Positions 28,136-36,910 of a stretch of DNA of 51,411 nucleotides are shown in pieces (position 1 is the first letter of the stretch; the number at the start of each line of letters is the position of its first letter). The DNA lies in contig CABZCZ010000011.1 in assembly GCA_902524385.1 (NCBI GenBank), forward strand, positions 1 through 51,411. Direction: 5' to 3'. The notes below the pieces were generated by a model. The model was given only the letters and a program-made list of their open reading frames with translations. It ran no database searches and was not told the DNA's origin. The DNA comes from an uncultured Alphaproteobacteria bacterium (lineage in GTDB: Bacteria; Pseudomonadota; Alphaproteobacteria; HIMB59; GCA-002718135). A program made the translations under genes and the position numbers.

Positions 28136-28744
28136 ATGAAAATAATTTTATATAAAGGAGATCTTCCGGCAAGTTTTAAAGCTACTAATATTATTGCATT
28201 GGATAGCGAAACAATGGGATTAAATCCTAAGAGAGATAAATTATGTTTAGTCCAACTTTCTAATGGAGACGAAGTATGTCATTTAGTAAAAATTGACTTA
28301 TCTACTGAAAAACCTCAAAATTTAATTAAAGTTCTCAAGAATAATAAAATTCAAAAAATTTTTCATTATGCTAGGTTTGACGTAGCTGTATTCAAACACA
28401 ACTTCAAAATTAATATTAAAAATATTTACTGTACTAAAATTGCATCAAAGTTAGTTAGAACTTACACAGATAAACATGGATACAAAGATCTTTGTAGTGA
28501 ATTATTAGGAAAATCAATTTCAAAAACAGAGCAATCTTCTGATTGGGGTGGAGAATTAACTAAAGAACAACAAAAATATGCTGCTACCGATGTCTTATAT
28601 TTACATAAAATCAAAGATAAACTTGATTCAATGTTATTAAGAGAAAAAAGAAGTAAACTAGCTAAAGCCTGTTTTGATTTTATTCAATACAGAACGGATT
28701 TAGATATTAATGGTTGGTCAGATCAAGATATATTTAAACATTAA
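28136..28744 (+). CDS. rnd: Short-form ribonuclease D (DEDD 3'-5' exonuclease)
   Basis: 202 aa, only the exonuclease domain; the C-terminal HRDC domains of E. coli RNase D (375 aa) are absent, as in other alphaproteobacterial short forms. Catalytic acidic residues: D and E in ALDSETMGL (ExoI), D in HYARFDVAVF (ExoII) and Y-x3-D in YAATDVLYL (ExoIII, DEDDy type). It trims 3' ends of tRNA precursors and other small RNAs. It is the first gene of the long plus-strand run; its TAA stop overlaps the kdsD ATG by one base. Confidence 0.88.
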   Translation: MKIILYKGDLPASFKATNIIALDSETMGLNPKRDKLCLVQLSNGDEVCHLVKIDLSTEKPQNLIKVLKNNKIQKIFHYARFDVAVFKHNFKINIKNIYCTKIASKLVRTYTDKHGYKDLCSELLGKSISKTEQSSDWGGELTKEQQKYAATDVLYLHKIKDKLDSMLLREKRSKLAKACFDFIQYRTDLDINGWSDQDIFKH

Positions 28745-29703
28745 TGAAAAATAATAAAAAAATAATTAATAGTGCAAATAGAACATTAGCACGAGAACTA
28801 AGTAGTATAAAAAATTTAAAGTCCACATTTAATTTGAATTTTTGTAGGGCAGTTAATTTAATTTATAATACAAAAGGAAAAGTTGTCATTACTGGTGTTG
28901 GTAAAAGTGCACACATTGGTAACAAGATATCTGCAACTCTAACATCGACTGGAACTCCTTCATATTTTGTTCATGCTACAGAAGCGAGTCATGGTGATTT
29001 AGGAAGTATAAAGAAAGATGATTGTGTAATTGCAATTTCTAATTCAGGTGAAACATCTGAGCTTAAAAATATTATTCAGTTTACTAGAAGATTTAATATT
29101 AAACTTATAAGTATAACTAGTAACTCAAAAAGTTTAGTTCATAAAAATGCTACTGTAGGCATTATATATAAAAAGCCAATCGAAGCTTGTCCTTTAAATT
29201 TAGCACCAACAAGTTCTACTTCAATGTCTATGATAATTGGAGATTGTATAGCTATATCTTTATTAGAATTAAGAGGTTTTAAAAGTAAACAGTTTAAAAG
29301 TCTTCATCCTGGTGGAAATCTTGGAAAAGATTTGCAAACCTTAAACGATGTAATGCATTCAGGAAAAGCATTGCCACTGGCAGGTAAAGATGAAAAAATG
29401 TCTAAAGCCTTACTCACTATGACTAAAAAAAGTTTTGGATGTGTTGGTGTTATTAATAACAAAAAACAGATAGTAGGTATAATTACTGACGGTGATTTAA
29501 GAAGAAAATTAAACTCAAAATTTTTTAATAAAAGAGCTTCTGAAATAATGACGAAAAATCCAACATTAGCAAATAAAAGCATGTTGGTAGGTGAAACGAT
29601 AAATTTAATGAATACAAAGAAGATAACTAGTTTATTTATTTGTGAAACAAAAATTCCTATGGGAATTGTACATATTCATGATTTATTGAGATTGACGAGC
29701 TAG
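28744..29703 (+). CDS. kdsD: Arabinose-5-phosphate isomerase (SIS plus two CBS domains)
   Basis: 319 aa. The SIS isomerase domain (about residues 40-170) has ITGVGKSAHIGNKISATL, ATEASHGDLG and ISNSGETSEL; two CBS domains fill residues 205-319. It converts ribulose-5-phosphate to arabinose-5-phosphate, the first committed step to Kdo in LPS. It lies directly before lptC-lptA-lptB, the standard alphaproteobacterial arrangement, so Kdo supply and LPS export are encoded together. The TAG stop is one base before the TTG start of lptC. Confidence 0.94.
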   Translation: MKNNKKIINSANRTLARELSSIKNLKSTFNLNFCRAVNLIYNTKGKVVITGVGKSAHIGNKISATLTSTGTPSYFVHATEASHGDLGSIKKDDCVIAISNSGETSELKNIIQFTRRFNIKLISITSNSKSLVHKNATVGIIYKKPIEACPLNLAPTSSTSMSMIIGDCIAISLLELRGFKSKQFKSLHPGGNLGKDLQTLNDVMHSGKALPLAGKDEKMSKALLTMTKKSFGCVGVINNKKQIVGIITDGDLRRKLNSKFFNKRASEIMTKNPTLANKSMLVGETINLMNTKKITSLFICETKIPMGIVHIHDLLRLTS

Positions 29704-29704
29704 T

Positions 29705-30163
29705 TTGAATTTTTTTTTACACATAAATAGAAAATTTATAGTTTTGTTTGGTGTAATTATAATTTTTTTATTTGTAATAATTATTTTTTACAAACAAATA
29801 AATCTAACTTATAATAATAATGTTATTATAGAAAAAACAATAAATAGTTCATCTACTGCAGATATTTCTGAACCAAAATTTGCTATAAATAATGAATCAA
29901 AAAAAATTTATATAACTGCTTCTCAAGGCAACTTTATAAGTAAAGATGAAGTATTATTAAATAAAAATGTTAAATTTAAATCAAGTGATTTCAGTATTGA
30001 GACTGAAAAAGTAATTTTTAATAGAGATAAACAAACTGCAAAAAGTAAAACAAAGTCAATGTTTAAATCGAAAAATGCTACAATTACTTCAGATGGATTC
30101 AATATTCATGATAAAGGTAATAAAATAATTTTTTATGGTAATTCATACCTTATATTAAAATGA
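29705..30163 (+). CDS. lptC: LPS export protein LptC
   Basis: 152 aa starting at a TTG one base after the kdsD stop. A single N-terminal membrane anchor (about residues 11-29, FIVLFGVIIIFLFVIIIFY) is followed by a periplasmic beta-jellyroll of the LptC/DUF1239 type (KNVKFKSSDFSIETEKVIF). LptC links the LptB2FG pump to the LptA bridge. No nearby in-frame ATG gives the anchor, so the TTG start is required. Its end overlaps lptA by four bases (ATGA). The sequence is divergent, and assignment rests partly on gene order. Confidence 0.85.
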   Translation: MNFFLHINRKFIVLFGVIIIFLFVIIIFYKQINLTYNNNVIIEKTINSSSTADISEPKFAINNESKKIYITASQGNFISKDEVLLNKNVKFKSSDFSIETEKVIFNRDKQTAKSKTKSMFKSKNATITSDGFNIHDKGNKIIFYGNSYLILK

Positions 30164-30921
30164 AATTAATTATAAAAATTTTAATAGTATTTCTGATTTC
30201 AATAACTTTAAATGCAAGAGAGATAGGTGAAACAGAAATTACAACAGAAGATGGTATTGAAGTCTTTCAAAATGAGAAATTTTATCTATTAAAACAAAAT
30301 GTAAAAATTGTTTCAGATAATTTTACATTGAGTGCAGATGAAGTAAAAATTAATTTTGATAAAAGTTTGTATGATATCACAGAACTCGATGCAAATGGCA
30401 ATGTGGATTTTAAGTCTAATGAGTTTGAAATAAGTGGAAATGGCAATTTTTTAAACTTTAAGGTAAAAATTGAAAAAATAAAAGTTGAGGGAGAGCGTTC
30501 ACAATTAATAACTAATGATATTAAGATGTTCTCAGATGGTTTTATAGAAGTGAGTAATCTTAATGGTGATTTTTTGTTAAAAGGGATAAACTCTAAATTA
30601 GTTAATGAAAATATAATCGTAAAAGCAGAAACAATTAATGGAAACTTTTCTGAAAATGCTAATGAAAAAGAAATAACGTATTTAGAAGTAATTGATAAAA
30701 ATATCTCTTATGTCAAAAATAATGATACTGAAATGTATGCAAAAAAAATTAATTTTGACAATGATACCTCAATTATTGAGTTGATAGATGATGTGATAAT
30801 AATTCGTAATGAAGAAAAAATAACTGGCGACTACGGCACTCTTGATACTAGAAATAATTCATATAAAATTAAATCAAATAATCAAAATAAGGTAAAAGTA
30901 ATAATTCAAAGTAATGAGTAA
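30160..30921 (+). CDS. lptA: Periplasmic LPS bridge protein LptA (OstA-like)
   Basis: 253 aa, longer than E. coli LptA (185). The signal peptide spans residues 1-18 (MKLIIKILIVFLISITLNA, cleavage after ALNA-like NA). The mature part shows repeated OstA-type beta strands (LSADEVKINFDKSLYDITEL, ELDANGNVDFKSNEF), including a second OstA-like half (YAKKINFDNDTSIIELIDDV), which could explain the extra length. It carries LPS across the periplasm. It is coupled to lptC by ATGA and to lptB by an 8-base overlap. Confidence 0.88.
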   Translation: MKLIIKILIVFLISITLNAREIGETEITTEDGIEVFQNEKFYLLKQNVKIVSDNFTLSADEVKINFDKSLYDITELDANGNVDFKSNEFEISGNGNFLNFKVKIEKIKVEGERSQLITNDIKMFSDGFIEVSNLNGDFLLKGINSKLVNENIIVKAETINGNFSENANEKEITYLEVIDKNISYVKNNDTEMYAKKINFDNDTSIIELIDDVIIIRNEEKITGDYGTLDTRNNSYKIKSNNQNKVKVIIQSNE

Positions 30922-31657
30922 ATTCAATATTTTAGATAATGGTTTATCAATTAAAAAAATTTCAAAAACCTATGGTAATAAACAAATCGTAAGAGACATT
31001 AGTATTTCAATAAATAGAAACGAAATTGTTGGATTATTGGGTCCAAACGGTGCTGGGAAGACTACAACATTTTACATAATAGTTGGATTAGTTAAACCAG
31101 ATAGTGGTAGTATTGTATTAGATAAACTAGATGTTTCAAATTTGCCAATCTACCTTAGAGGAAAACTTGGTATAAGTTATCTGCCTCAAGAAGCATCAAT
31201 TTTTAGAGGCATGAATGTTGAAGACAATCTATTATCGATAATTGAAATCAAAGAGAAAGATAAAAATAAACAAAACATATTATTACAAAATCTTTTAAAT
31301 GAATTCGATATTAATCATGTAAGAAAATCAAAATCAATTGTTTTATCTGGAGGTGAGCGAAGAAGACTTGAAATTGCAAGAACGCTTGCAACAAACCCTA
31401 AATATTTGCTTCTTGATGAACCTTTAACAGGAATTGATCCTGTATCGATAGAAGAAATAAAAATAATAATTAAAAAGTTAAAACAAAGAAATATTGGAAT
31501 ATTAATTACTGATCATAATGTAAGGGAAACCCTAAAAATTGTTGATAAAGTTTATATTGTTAATGAGGGAGCTATATTTTATGAAGGCGATCCAATATCA
31601 GCTGTTAAAGATGAAAAAATTAAAAAACTTTATTTAGGTTCGAATTTTCAACTTTAA
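30914..31657 (+). CDS. lptB: LPS export ABC ATPase LptB
   Basis: 247 aa. Walker A GPNGAGKTT, Q-loop LPQEASIFRGM, signature LSGGERRRLEIARTL, Walker B YLLLDEPLTGIDP and switch His in ITDHNVRET are all intact. LptB drives extraction of LPS from the inner membrane with LptF/LptG, which are not in the window. In many alphaproteobacteria rpoN, hpf and ptsN follow lptB; here aroA starts after one base. Confidence 0.96.
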   Translation: MSKFNILDNGLSIKKISKTYGNKQIVRDISISINRNEIVGLLGPNGAGKTTTFYIIVGLVKPDSGSIVLDKLDVSNLPIYLRGKLGISYLPQEASIFRGMNVEDNLLSIIEIKEKDKNKQNILLQNLLNEFDINHVRKSKSIVLSGGERRRLEIARTLATNPKYLLLDEPLTGIDPVSIEEIKIIIKKLKQRNIGILITDHNVRETLKIVDKVYIVNEGAIFYEGDPISAVKDEKIKKLYLGSNFQL

Positions 31658-31658
31658 C

Positions 31659-32957
31659 ATGATAAGTAATGTGATTACAGAGGGTATAAATGGAATACCA
31701 AAAATACCTGGAGATAAATCCATATCACATAGATCTATAATAATTCCATCAATTTCAAAAGGTGTTTGTGAAATAAGTAATATTTTGAAATCCGATGATG
31801 TTTTCCATACCCTTAATGCATTTAAATCTATGGGAGTTAGTATCAAAGAGAATAGTAACAAAATAATAATTCAAGGTAAAGGATTGAACTCATTAAATAA
31901 AGCTAATGGAAAAATATATCTTGGAAACTCTGGAACAAGTGCGAGATTGTTAACAGGACTTTTGTCTTCTCAGAAGTTTAAATCTATTTTAACAGGCGAT
32001 AAATCATTATCTAGTAGACCTATGCAAAGAATTGCAGATCCTTTAACTAAAATGAATGCCAAAATTTATACAACTAAAGGATCACTACCTCTCACTATTG
32101 AAGGAAGCAATTTAAAAGCTATTAATTTTGATTTAAAAATTCCATCTGCTCAAATTAAATCTGGTTTGTTACTAGCTGCTTTAAATACCAAAGGTCAAAC
32201 AAACATAACTGAGAACAAAATAACAAGAGATCACACAGAAATAATGTTAGAGTCATTTGGAGCGGATATAGAAATAAAAAAAATAGGTAATAAGAAAATT
32301 ATAAAAATTATTGGGCAAAAAGAACTAGTAACTGAGAATATTGATGTACCAAATGATCTATCAAGTAGTTCTTTTTTTATTGTATCTACTCTAATTAATA
32401 AAAATTCAAAAATAATTCTAAAAAATATAAATAATAACCCTACTAGGAATGGAATAATTTTAGCATTAAAAAAAATGGGGGGGAAAATAAAATTGATTAA
32501 TAATAGAAAAAATAATAATGAAAATGTTTGCGACATTGAGGTTACAAGTTCTGATTTGCATGGCTGCGAACTAGGTCCTGAATTTGCTGATTTAATGATA
32601 GATGAATATCCAATTCTCTCAATTGCTGCTTCATTTGCCAAATCACCGAGTGTATTTCGTGGATTAAAAGAATTGAGGGTAAAGGAGAGTGATAGACTAA
32701 AATTAATTTTACTAAACTTGCAAAATTGTGGTGTTGATTGTAAATCTGAAAATGATGACTTGTTTATTTTTCCTAGTAAAGAATATCAAATAAAAAATAA
32801 TTTAATACAAACTGGTTTTGACCATCGTATAGCTATGGCATTTTGTATTATGGGTACAAAATTAGGTCCCTTAAATATTAAAGACTCAGATTCTATAAAT
32901 ACAAGTTTTCCTACTTTTAAAAATGAATTTAATAGTCTAGGTGGTAATATTTATTGA
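31659..32957 (+). CDS. aroA: 5-enolpyruvylshikimate-3-phosphate synthase
   Basis: 432 aa. IPGDKSISHR (residues 16-25) gives the substrate-binding Lys, Ser and Arg; LGNSGTSARLLTGLL carries the PEP-binding loop; ELRVKESDRL, GFDHRIAMAF and DEYPILSIAASFA carry the catalytic Asp/Glu and Arg/His residues. It makes EPSP for chorismate and aromatic amino acids, including tryptophan, whose late pathway genes lie about 3.3 kb downstream in the same run. aroA-cmk-rpsA is a widespread order. Its TGA stop overlaps the TTG start of cmk. Confidence 0.95.
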   Translation: MISNVITEGINGIPKIPGDKSISHRSIIIPSISKGVCEISNILKSDDVFHTLNAFKSMGVSIKENSNKIIIQGKGLNSLNKANGKIYLGNSGTSARLLTGLLSSQKFKSILTGDKSLSSRPMQRIADPLTKMNAKIYTTKGSLPLTIEGSNLKAINFDLKIPSAQIKSGLLLAALNTKGQTNITENKITRDHTEIMLESFGADIEIKKIGNKKIIKIIGQKELVTENIDVPNDLSSSSFFIVSTLINKNSKIILKNINNNPTRNGIILALKKMGGKIKLINNRKNNNENVCDIEVTSSDLHGCELGPEFADLMIDEYPILSIAASFAKSPSVFRGLKELRVKESDRLKLILLNLQNCGVDCKSENDDLFIFPSKEYQIKNNLIQTGFDHRIAMAFCIMGTKLGPLNIKDSDSINTSFPTFKNEFNSLGGNIY

Positions 32958-33589
32958 AAAAATTAATCATTACTATTGACGGCCCTGCAGCTTCTGGAAA
33001 AGAAAAAATAGCAAAATACATATCTAAAAAATGGAAATTAAATCATTTGGATTCAGGCATATTATATAGGAGGCTGGCACTAATATTTTTAATTGAAAAC
33101 ATAGATTTTAAAAGTATTCATAAAATTAAAAATAAATTAAAAGAAATTCGTCAAATTTCTTTTAGAAATAGTAAAAAAATTAGAACACAAGTTATAAGTA
33201 AGCTAGCATCGAAAATAGCTGTTCATAATTGTGTAAGGAACTTTGTAAATAAATTCCAGTATAATTTTGTAAATAAAAATAAAAAAATGCGAGGTTTTGT
33301 TATTGATGGTAGAGATATAGGGTCAGTAGTTTTCAAAAAAGCTGATTTAAAACTATATATTGACGTAAATCCTGAAATTAGAGCTAAAAGGAGATATAAA
33401 CAGTTGATTGATAGTGGTGAAAAGTCTATATACCCAAAAATTTTGAGAGATATTAAGTTGAGAGATAAACAAGATAAATTAAGAAAACATTCGCCGCTAA
33501 TTATACCTAAAGGTTCGCACATAATTAATAATAACGGTAGATTCAAAGATACAGTTAATCAAATAAATATACTGTTGGATAAAATTTAA
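32954..33589 (+). CDS. cmk: Cytidylate kinase with divergent P-loop
   Basis: 211 aa starting at TTG (TTGA overlap with the aroA stop). TIDGPAASGKEKIAKYISKK aligns with the Cmk P-loop, but the usual GKG[ST] is GKEK here, so the conserved Thr/Ser after the Lys is replaced. LDSGILYRRLAL corresponds to the LDTGAMYR CMP-binding segment, FVIDGRDIGSVVFKKADLKL is strongly conserved, and the lid region RAKRRYKQL is present. It phosphorylates CMP and dCMP. Length and position between aroA and rpsA support the call; the odd P-loop may be tolerated or may reduce activity. Confidence 0.88.
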   Translation: MKKLIITIDGPAASGKEKIAKYISKKWKLNHLDSGILYRRLALIFLIENIDFKSIHKIKNKLKEIRQISFRNSKKIRTQVISKLASKIAVHNCVRNFVNKFQYNFVNKNKKMRGFVIDGRDIGSVVFKKADLKLYIDVNPEIRAKRRYKQLIDSGEKSIYPKILRDIKLRDKQDKLRKHSPLIIPKGSHIINNNGRFKDTVNQINILLDKI

Positions 33590-33590
33590 T

Positions 33591-35291
33591 ATGAATCAAC
33601 AATCTCAAACTAAAATTTCTAACTCTGAGTATGATACTCTAATTGACATTTCATTGAAAAATTCCTCTGCAAAGGAAAAAAGTATCGCAACAGGAAAAAT
33701 AATTTCTATAGAGAATGAAGTTGTTACAATTGATGTTGGACTTAAAAGTGAGGGTCGAATTCCTTTAAGTGAGTTTTCAAGGCCAGGACAAAAAACAGAA
33801 GTTCAAGTTGGAGATGAAACTGAAGTATTTATAGAAAATGTAGACAACGCGAATGGAGAAACATCACTTTCAAGGGAAAAGGCCGTAAAACAGAAGGCTT
33901 GGCATAATCTTCAAAATAGCTTTAATGAAAATAAAGTAGTTACAGGTGTTCCTTTTAATAGAGTTAAAGGTGGAATGAGTGTTGATTTGGACGGTGTTGT
34001 GGCTTTTTTACCTGGAAGTCAAATTGAAACAAGGCAAATAATTAAAGATACAAAAGAATTGCTAAACAAACCTCTACAACTAATGATTCTGAAAATGGAT
34101 AAATACAGAGGGAATATTGTAGTTTCAAGAAAAGCTATAACTGAAAATGAACTTAAAGAACAAAGATCTGAACTTCTTAAAAATATAAAAGAAGGATCTA
34201 TAATTGAAGGCAAAGTAAAAAATATAACTGACTATGGGGCATTTATAGATTTGGGAGGTATTGATGGGCTTGTGCATGTAACTGATATTTCATGGACCAA
34301 AATTAATAATCCTTCAGATGTGCTAGAATTGAATTCTACAATAAAAATAAAAGTTTTGAAATTTGATGAAGAATTATCAAGATTAAGTCTTGGGATTAAA
34401 CAATTAACCGATAATCCATGGGACAAAGTAACTGAAAAAATTAAGGTTAATGATAAAATTTTAGCTAATGTAATTAGTATGAATGATAATAATGTACACT
34501 TGATAATTAAAAATAATTTTGATGGTGTTATATCTTTAAATGAACTTAGTTGGTTAAAAAAACCACCCCATCCTTCTAAAATTGTTAACATCAATGATGA
34601 AATAGAGGTTTTAGTTTTGGACATCGACGATGATAAAAAGAGAGTAAACTGTAGTTTAAAACAAATGAAAGTAAATCCATGGACTAAGCTTAAAGAAGAA
34701 TTCAATATTAATGATACTTTTGAAACAGAAATAGTAAATATCGTAGACTTTGGGATTTTTGTTAAGGTTATAGATGAAATAGATGGAATGGTTCATATAT
34801 CTGACTTAAATTGGGACGAAAAAGAATGTCAAAAAATTATAAAAGATTTAAAAAAAGGTGAAAAAATAAAAGTTAAAATACTTGATATTAATGCAGATAA
34901 AGAAAGAATTAGCCTAGGAGTTAAGCATTTAAATAACGACCCAGTGCAAGATTTTATTGAGGCAAATCCAATAAACTCGAAAATAACTGGTAAGATTATA
35001 AATATCGATGAAAAAGGACTAAAAATTGAATTAGACAATGAAAAAAAAATATTTGGATTTATAAAAAAATCAAATTTATCTAATGACAAAAATGAAAATA
35101 AAACTGAGCGATTTGCACTTGATGAAAAAGTCGACTCAATAATTTTGTCTATAGATACAAAAATTAGAACTGTAAATCTTTCAATTAAAGAACTAGAAAT
35201 TAGAGATGAAAAAGAAGCTCTTAATAAATATGGATCAAGTGCTTCTGGAGCATCCTTAGGTGATATCTTAGGATCAGTATTAAAAAAATAG
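33591..35291 (+). CDS. rpsA: 30S ribosomal protein S1
   Basis: 566 aa, full-length Gram-negative S1 with six S1/OB repeats; the clearest are VKNITDYGAFIDLGGIDGLV (third) and IVNIVDFGIFVKVIDEIDGM (fifth), each ending in an I-SLGIK/V-C-S-L-K-type strand. S1 helps mRNAs with weak Shine-Dalgarno sequences bind the 30S subunit, relevant here because many genes have poor ribosome-binding sites. The C-terminus GASLGDILGSVLKK is typical of alphaproteobacterial S1. It begins two bases after cmk ends, with ihfB five bases downstream. Confidence 0.97.
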   Translation: MNQQSQTKISNSEYDTLIDISLKNSSAKEKSIATGKIISIENEVVTIDVGLKSEGRIPLSEFSRPGQKTEVQVGDETEVFIENVDNANGETSLSREKAVKQKAWHNLQNSFNENKVVTGVPFNRVKGGMSVDLDGVVAFLPGSQIETRQIIKDTKELLNKPLQLMILKMDKYRGNIVVSRKAITENELKEQRSELLKNIKEGSIIEGKVKNITDYGAFIDLGGIDGLVHVTDISWTKINNPSDVLELNSTIKIKVLKFDEELSRLSLGIKQLTDNPWDKVTEKIKVNDKILANVISMNDNNVHLIIKNNFDGVISLNELSWLKKPPHPSKIVNINDEIEVLVLDIDDDKKRVNCSLKQMKVNPWTKLKEEFNINDTFETEIVNIVDFGIFVKVIDEIDGMVHISDLNWDEKECQKIIKDLKKGEKIKVKILDINADKERISLGVKHLNNDPVQDFIEANPINSKITGKIINIDEKGLKIELDNEKKIFGFIKKSNLSNDKNENKTERFALDEKVDSIILSIDTKIRTVNLSIKELEIRDEKEALNKYGSSASGASLGDILGSVLKK

Positions 35292-35296
35292 GATTA

Positions 35297-35605
35297 ATGT
35301 TAAAATCTCAAATCCTAGAAAAATTACATAAAAAACATAATAACTTAAATTTTGAGGACATCGATGATCTTTTTAATATCTTTATAAAAAAAATGTCAAA
35401 CTCATTACGAAACGGTCAAAATATTGAAATAAGAGGATTTGGAACAATAAGTAGAAAAATTAATAAAGAAAAAATTGTAAGAAATCCGAAGACAAATGAA
35501 AAATTATTAAAAAGTAAAAGTTTCAAATTGCATTTTAAAATTGGAAAAATATTGCATAGAAAAATAAATGGTTTTACTGATTCTCAAATAGAAGATGAAG
35601 TCTAG
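35297..35605 (+). CDS. ihfB: Integration host factor beta subunit (HU/IHF family)
   Basis: 102 aa. The DNA-binding arms are recognisable: RGFGTISRKINKEKIVRNPKT corresponds to the beta-ribbon with the intercalating Pro (RNPKTNE in place of GRNPKTG). Position directly after rpsA favours IhfB over HU. It would bend DNA as a heterodimer with IhfA. It ends with a short acidic tail (DSQIEDEV) and overlaps the pyrF start by 11 bases. Confidence 0.9.
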   Translation: MLKSQILEKLHKKHNNLNFEDIDDLFNIFIKKMSNSLRNGQNIEIRGFGTISRKINKEKIVRNPKTNEKLLKSKSFKLHFKIGKILHRKINGFTDSQIEDEV

Positions 35606-36278
35606 AAAAATAATCGTAGCTTTAGACAGCAATAATTTAAATAAAACAATCAAATTAGTAAAAAAATTAAAAAAAGATGTTTATGCTTTTAAAATTGGTT
35701 ATCAATTTTTTTATAATTTTGGTTTAGAGGGTTATAAAAAAGTTTATTCTAATTGTCCTAAAATATTTCTTGATTTAAAGTTACACGACATACCAAATAC
35801 AGTAGAAAAGGGATTACAAGCTTTAATTAAAATGAAACCTCTTTTTACCACAATTCATATATCCGGTGGTGATGATATGATGATCTCGTCTGGAGCAAGA
35901 AAAAAAAATACTAAGATTTTAGGAGTTTCAATTTTAACTAGCTTAGATAGTGATCAGACAAAAACATTTTATAATCATAAAAATGTATCAGCATTGGTAA
36001 AAAAATTTGCTCAAGCAGCAAAAAAAAATAAACTTGACGGAATTGTCTGCAGTCCTAAGGAAATTAAATATATAAGAAAAGAGGTTGGGAAAAATTTTAT
36101 AATCGTTACCCCTGGAATTAGAATTAGTAGTAAATTAAAGAGTGATGATCAAAAAAGAGTTGAATCTCCAGAAAAGGCTATTAGTTTAGGAGCAAATTAT
36201 TTAGTGATAGGAAGACCTATAACTAAATCAAAAGATCCGCTTAAAACTTTAAAAGAAATTAATAAAAGTTTAATTTAA
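35595..36278 (+). CDS. pyrF: Orotidine 5'-phosphate decarboxylase
   Basis: 227 aa TIM barrel. IVALDSNNLN (D11) and the catalytic D-x-K-x-x-D set in FLDLKLHDIPNTV are present, with TPGIR binding the phosphate near the end and VIGRPITKS closing the barrel. It converts OMP to UMP. It sits between ihfB and trpF, in a position many relatives give to other genes. The flanking overlaps suggest it is a stable member of the transcription unit. Confidence 0.94.
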   Translation: MKSRKIIVALDSNNLNKTIKLVKKLKKDVYAFKIGYQFFYNFGLEGYKKVYSNCPKIFLDLKLHDIPNTVEKGLQALIKMKPLFTTIHISGGDDMMISSGARKKNTKILGVSILTSLDSDQTKTFYNHKNVSALVKKFAQAAKKNKLDGIVCSPKEIKYIRKEVGKNFIIVTPGIRISSKLKSDDQKRVESPEKAISLGANYLVIGRPITKSKDPLKTLKEINKSLI

Positions 36279-36280
36279 TA

Positions 36281-36910
36281 ATGATAACTAAAATTTGTGG
36301 AATACAAAAGGAAGATACACTAATATGCTGTGAGGAAAATAGTGTAGATTTTTTTGGCATGATTTTTTATCGTAAAAGTCCAAGAAATATATCAATTAAA
36401 GATGCAGTTAATTTACAGAAAAAATCTGAAAATTTAGATATCAATGGTGTGGGTGTTTTTGTTAATAAAAATATTCATGAAATAGTAGATATAATAAAAA
36501 GAGTTAGATTAAAATACGTGCAATTACATGGATCAGAAAATGAGGAATATATTAAAACTTTAAAAAAAATTGGAGTAAAGGTAATTAAATCAATTTCCAT
36601 TAATAATAAATATGATTTAAAAAATATTAATAACTACAACAGTGCAGATTATTACTTGTTTGATTATAAACCTATGAAAGGTGAATTACCTGGGGGTAAT
36701 GCAAAAAGTTTCGATTGGGATATATTAAAAAATTTTAAAACTAACAAACCATGGTTTTTATCAGGAGGAATTAATTTAAAAAATATCCAGGAAATTCTAA
36801 ATGATATTAACCCGTTTGGTGTAGATTTATCCTCTGGAGTAGAAAAAGAGCTTGGCATTAAAGATAATCACATTATAAATAATTTTATCGATAAATTAAA
36901 TAATGCTTAA
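36281..36910 (+). CDS. trpF: Phosphoribosylanthranilate isomerase
   Basis: 209 aa TIM barrel. The catalytic Cys6 is in [18 protein letters not shown] is a family signature, and the catalytic Asp is in [10 protein letters not shown], with [11 protein letters not shown] binding phosphate. It isomerises N-(5-phosphoribosyl)anthranilate to CdRP in tryptophan synthesis. It overlaps trpB by 8 bases; trpF-trpB-trpA is the usual alphaproteobacterial subset, with the earlier trp genes elsewhere. Confidence 0.95.
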   Translation: MITKICGIQKEDTLICCEENSVDFFGMIFYRKSPRNISIKDAVNLQKKSENLDINGVGVFVNKNIHEIVDIIKRVRLKYVQLHGSENEEYIKTLKKIGVKVIKSISINNKYDLKNINNYNSADYYLFDYKPMKGELPGGNAKSFDWDILKNFKTNKPWFLSGGINLKNIQEILNDINPFGVDLSSGVEKELGIKDNHIINNFIDKLNNA

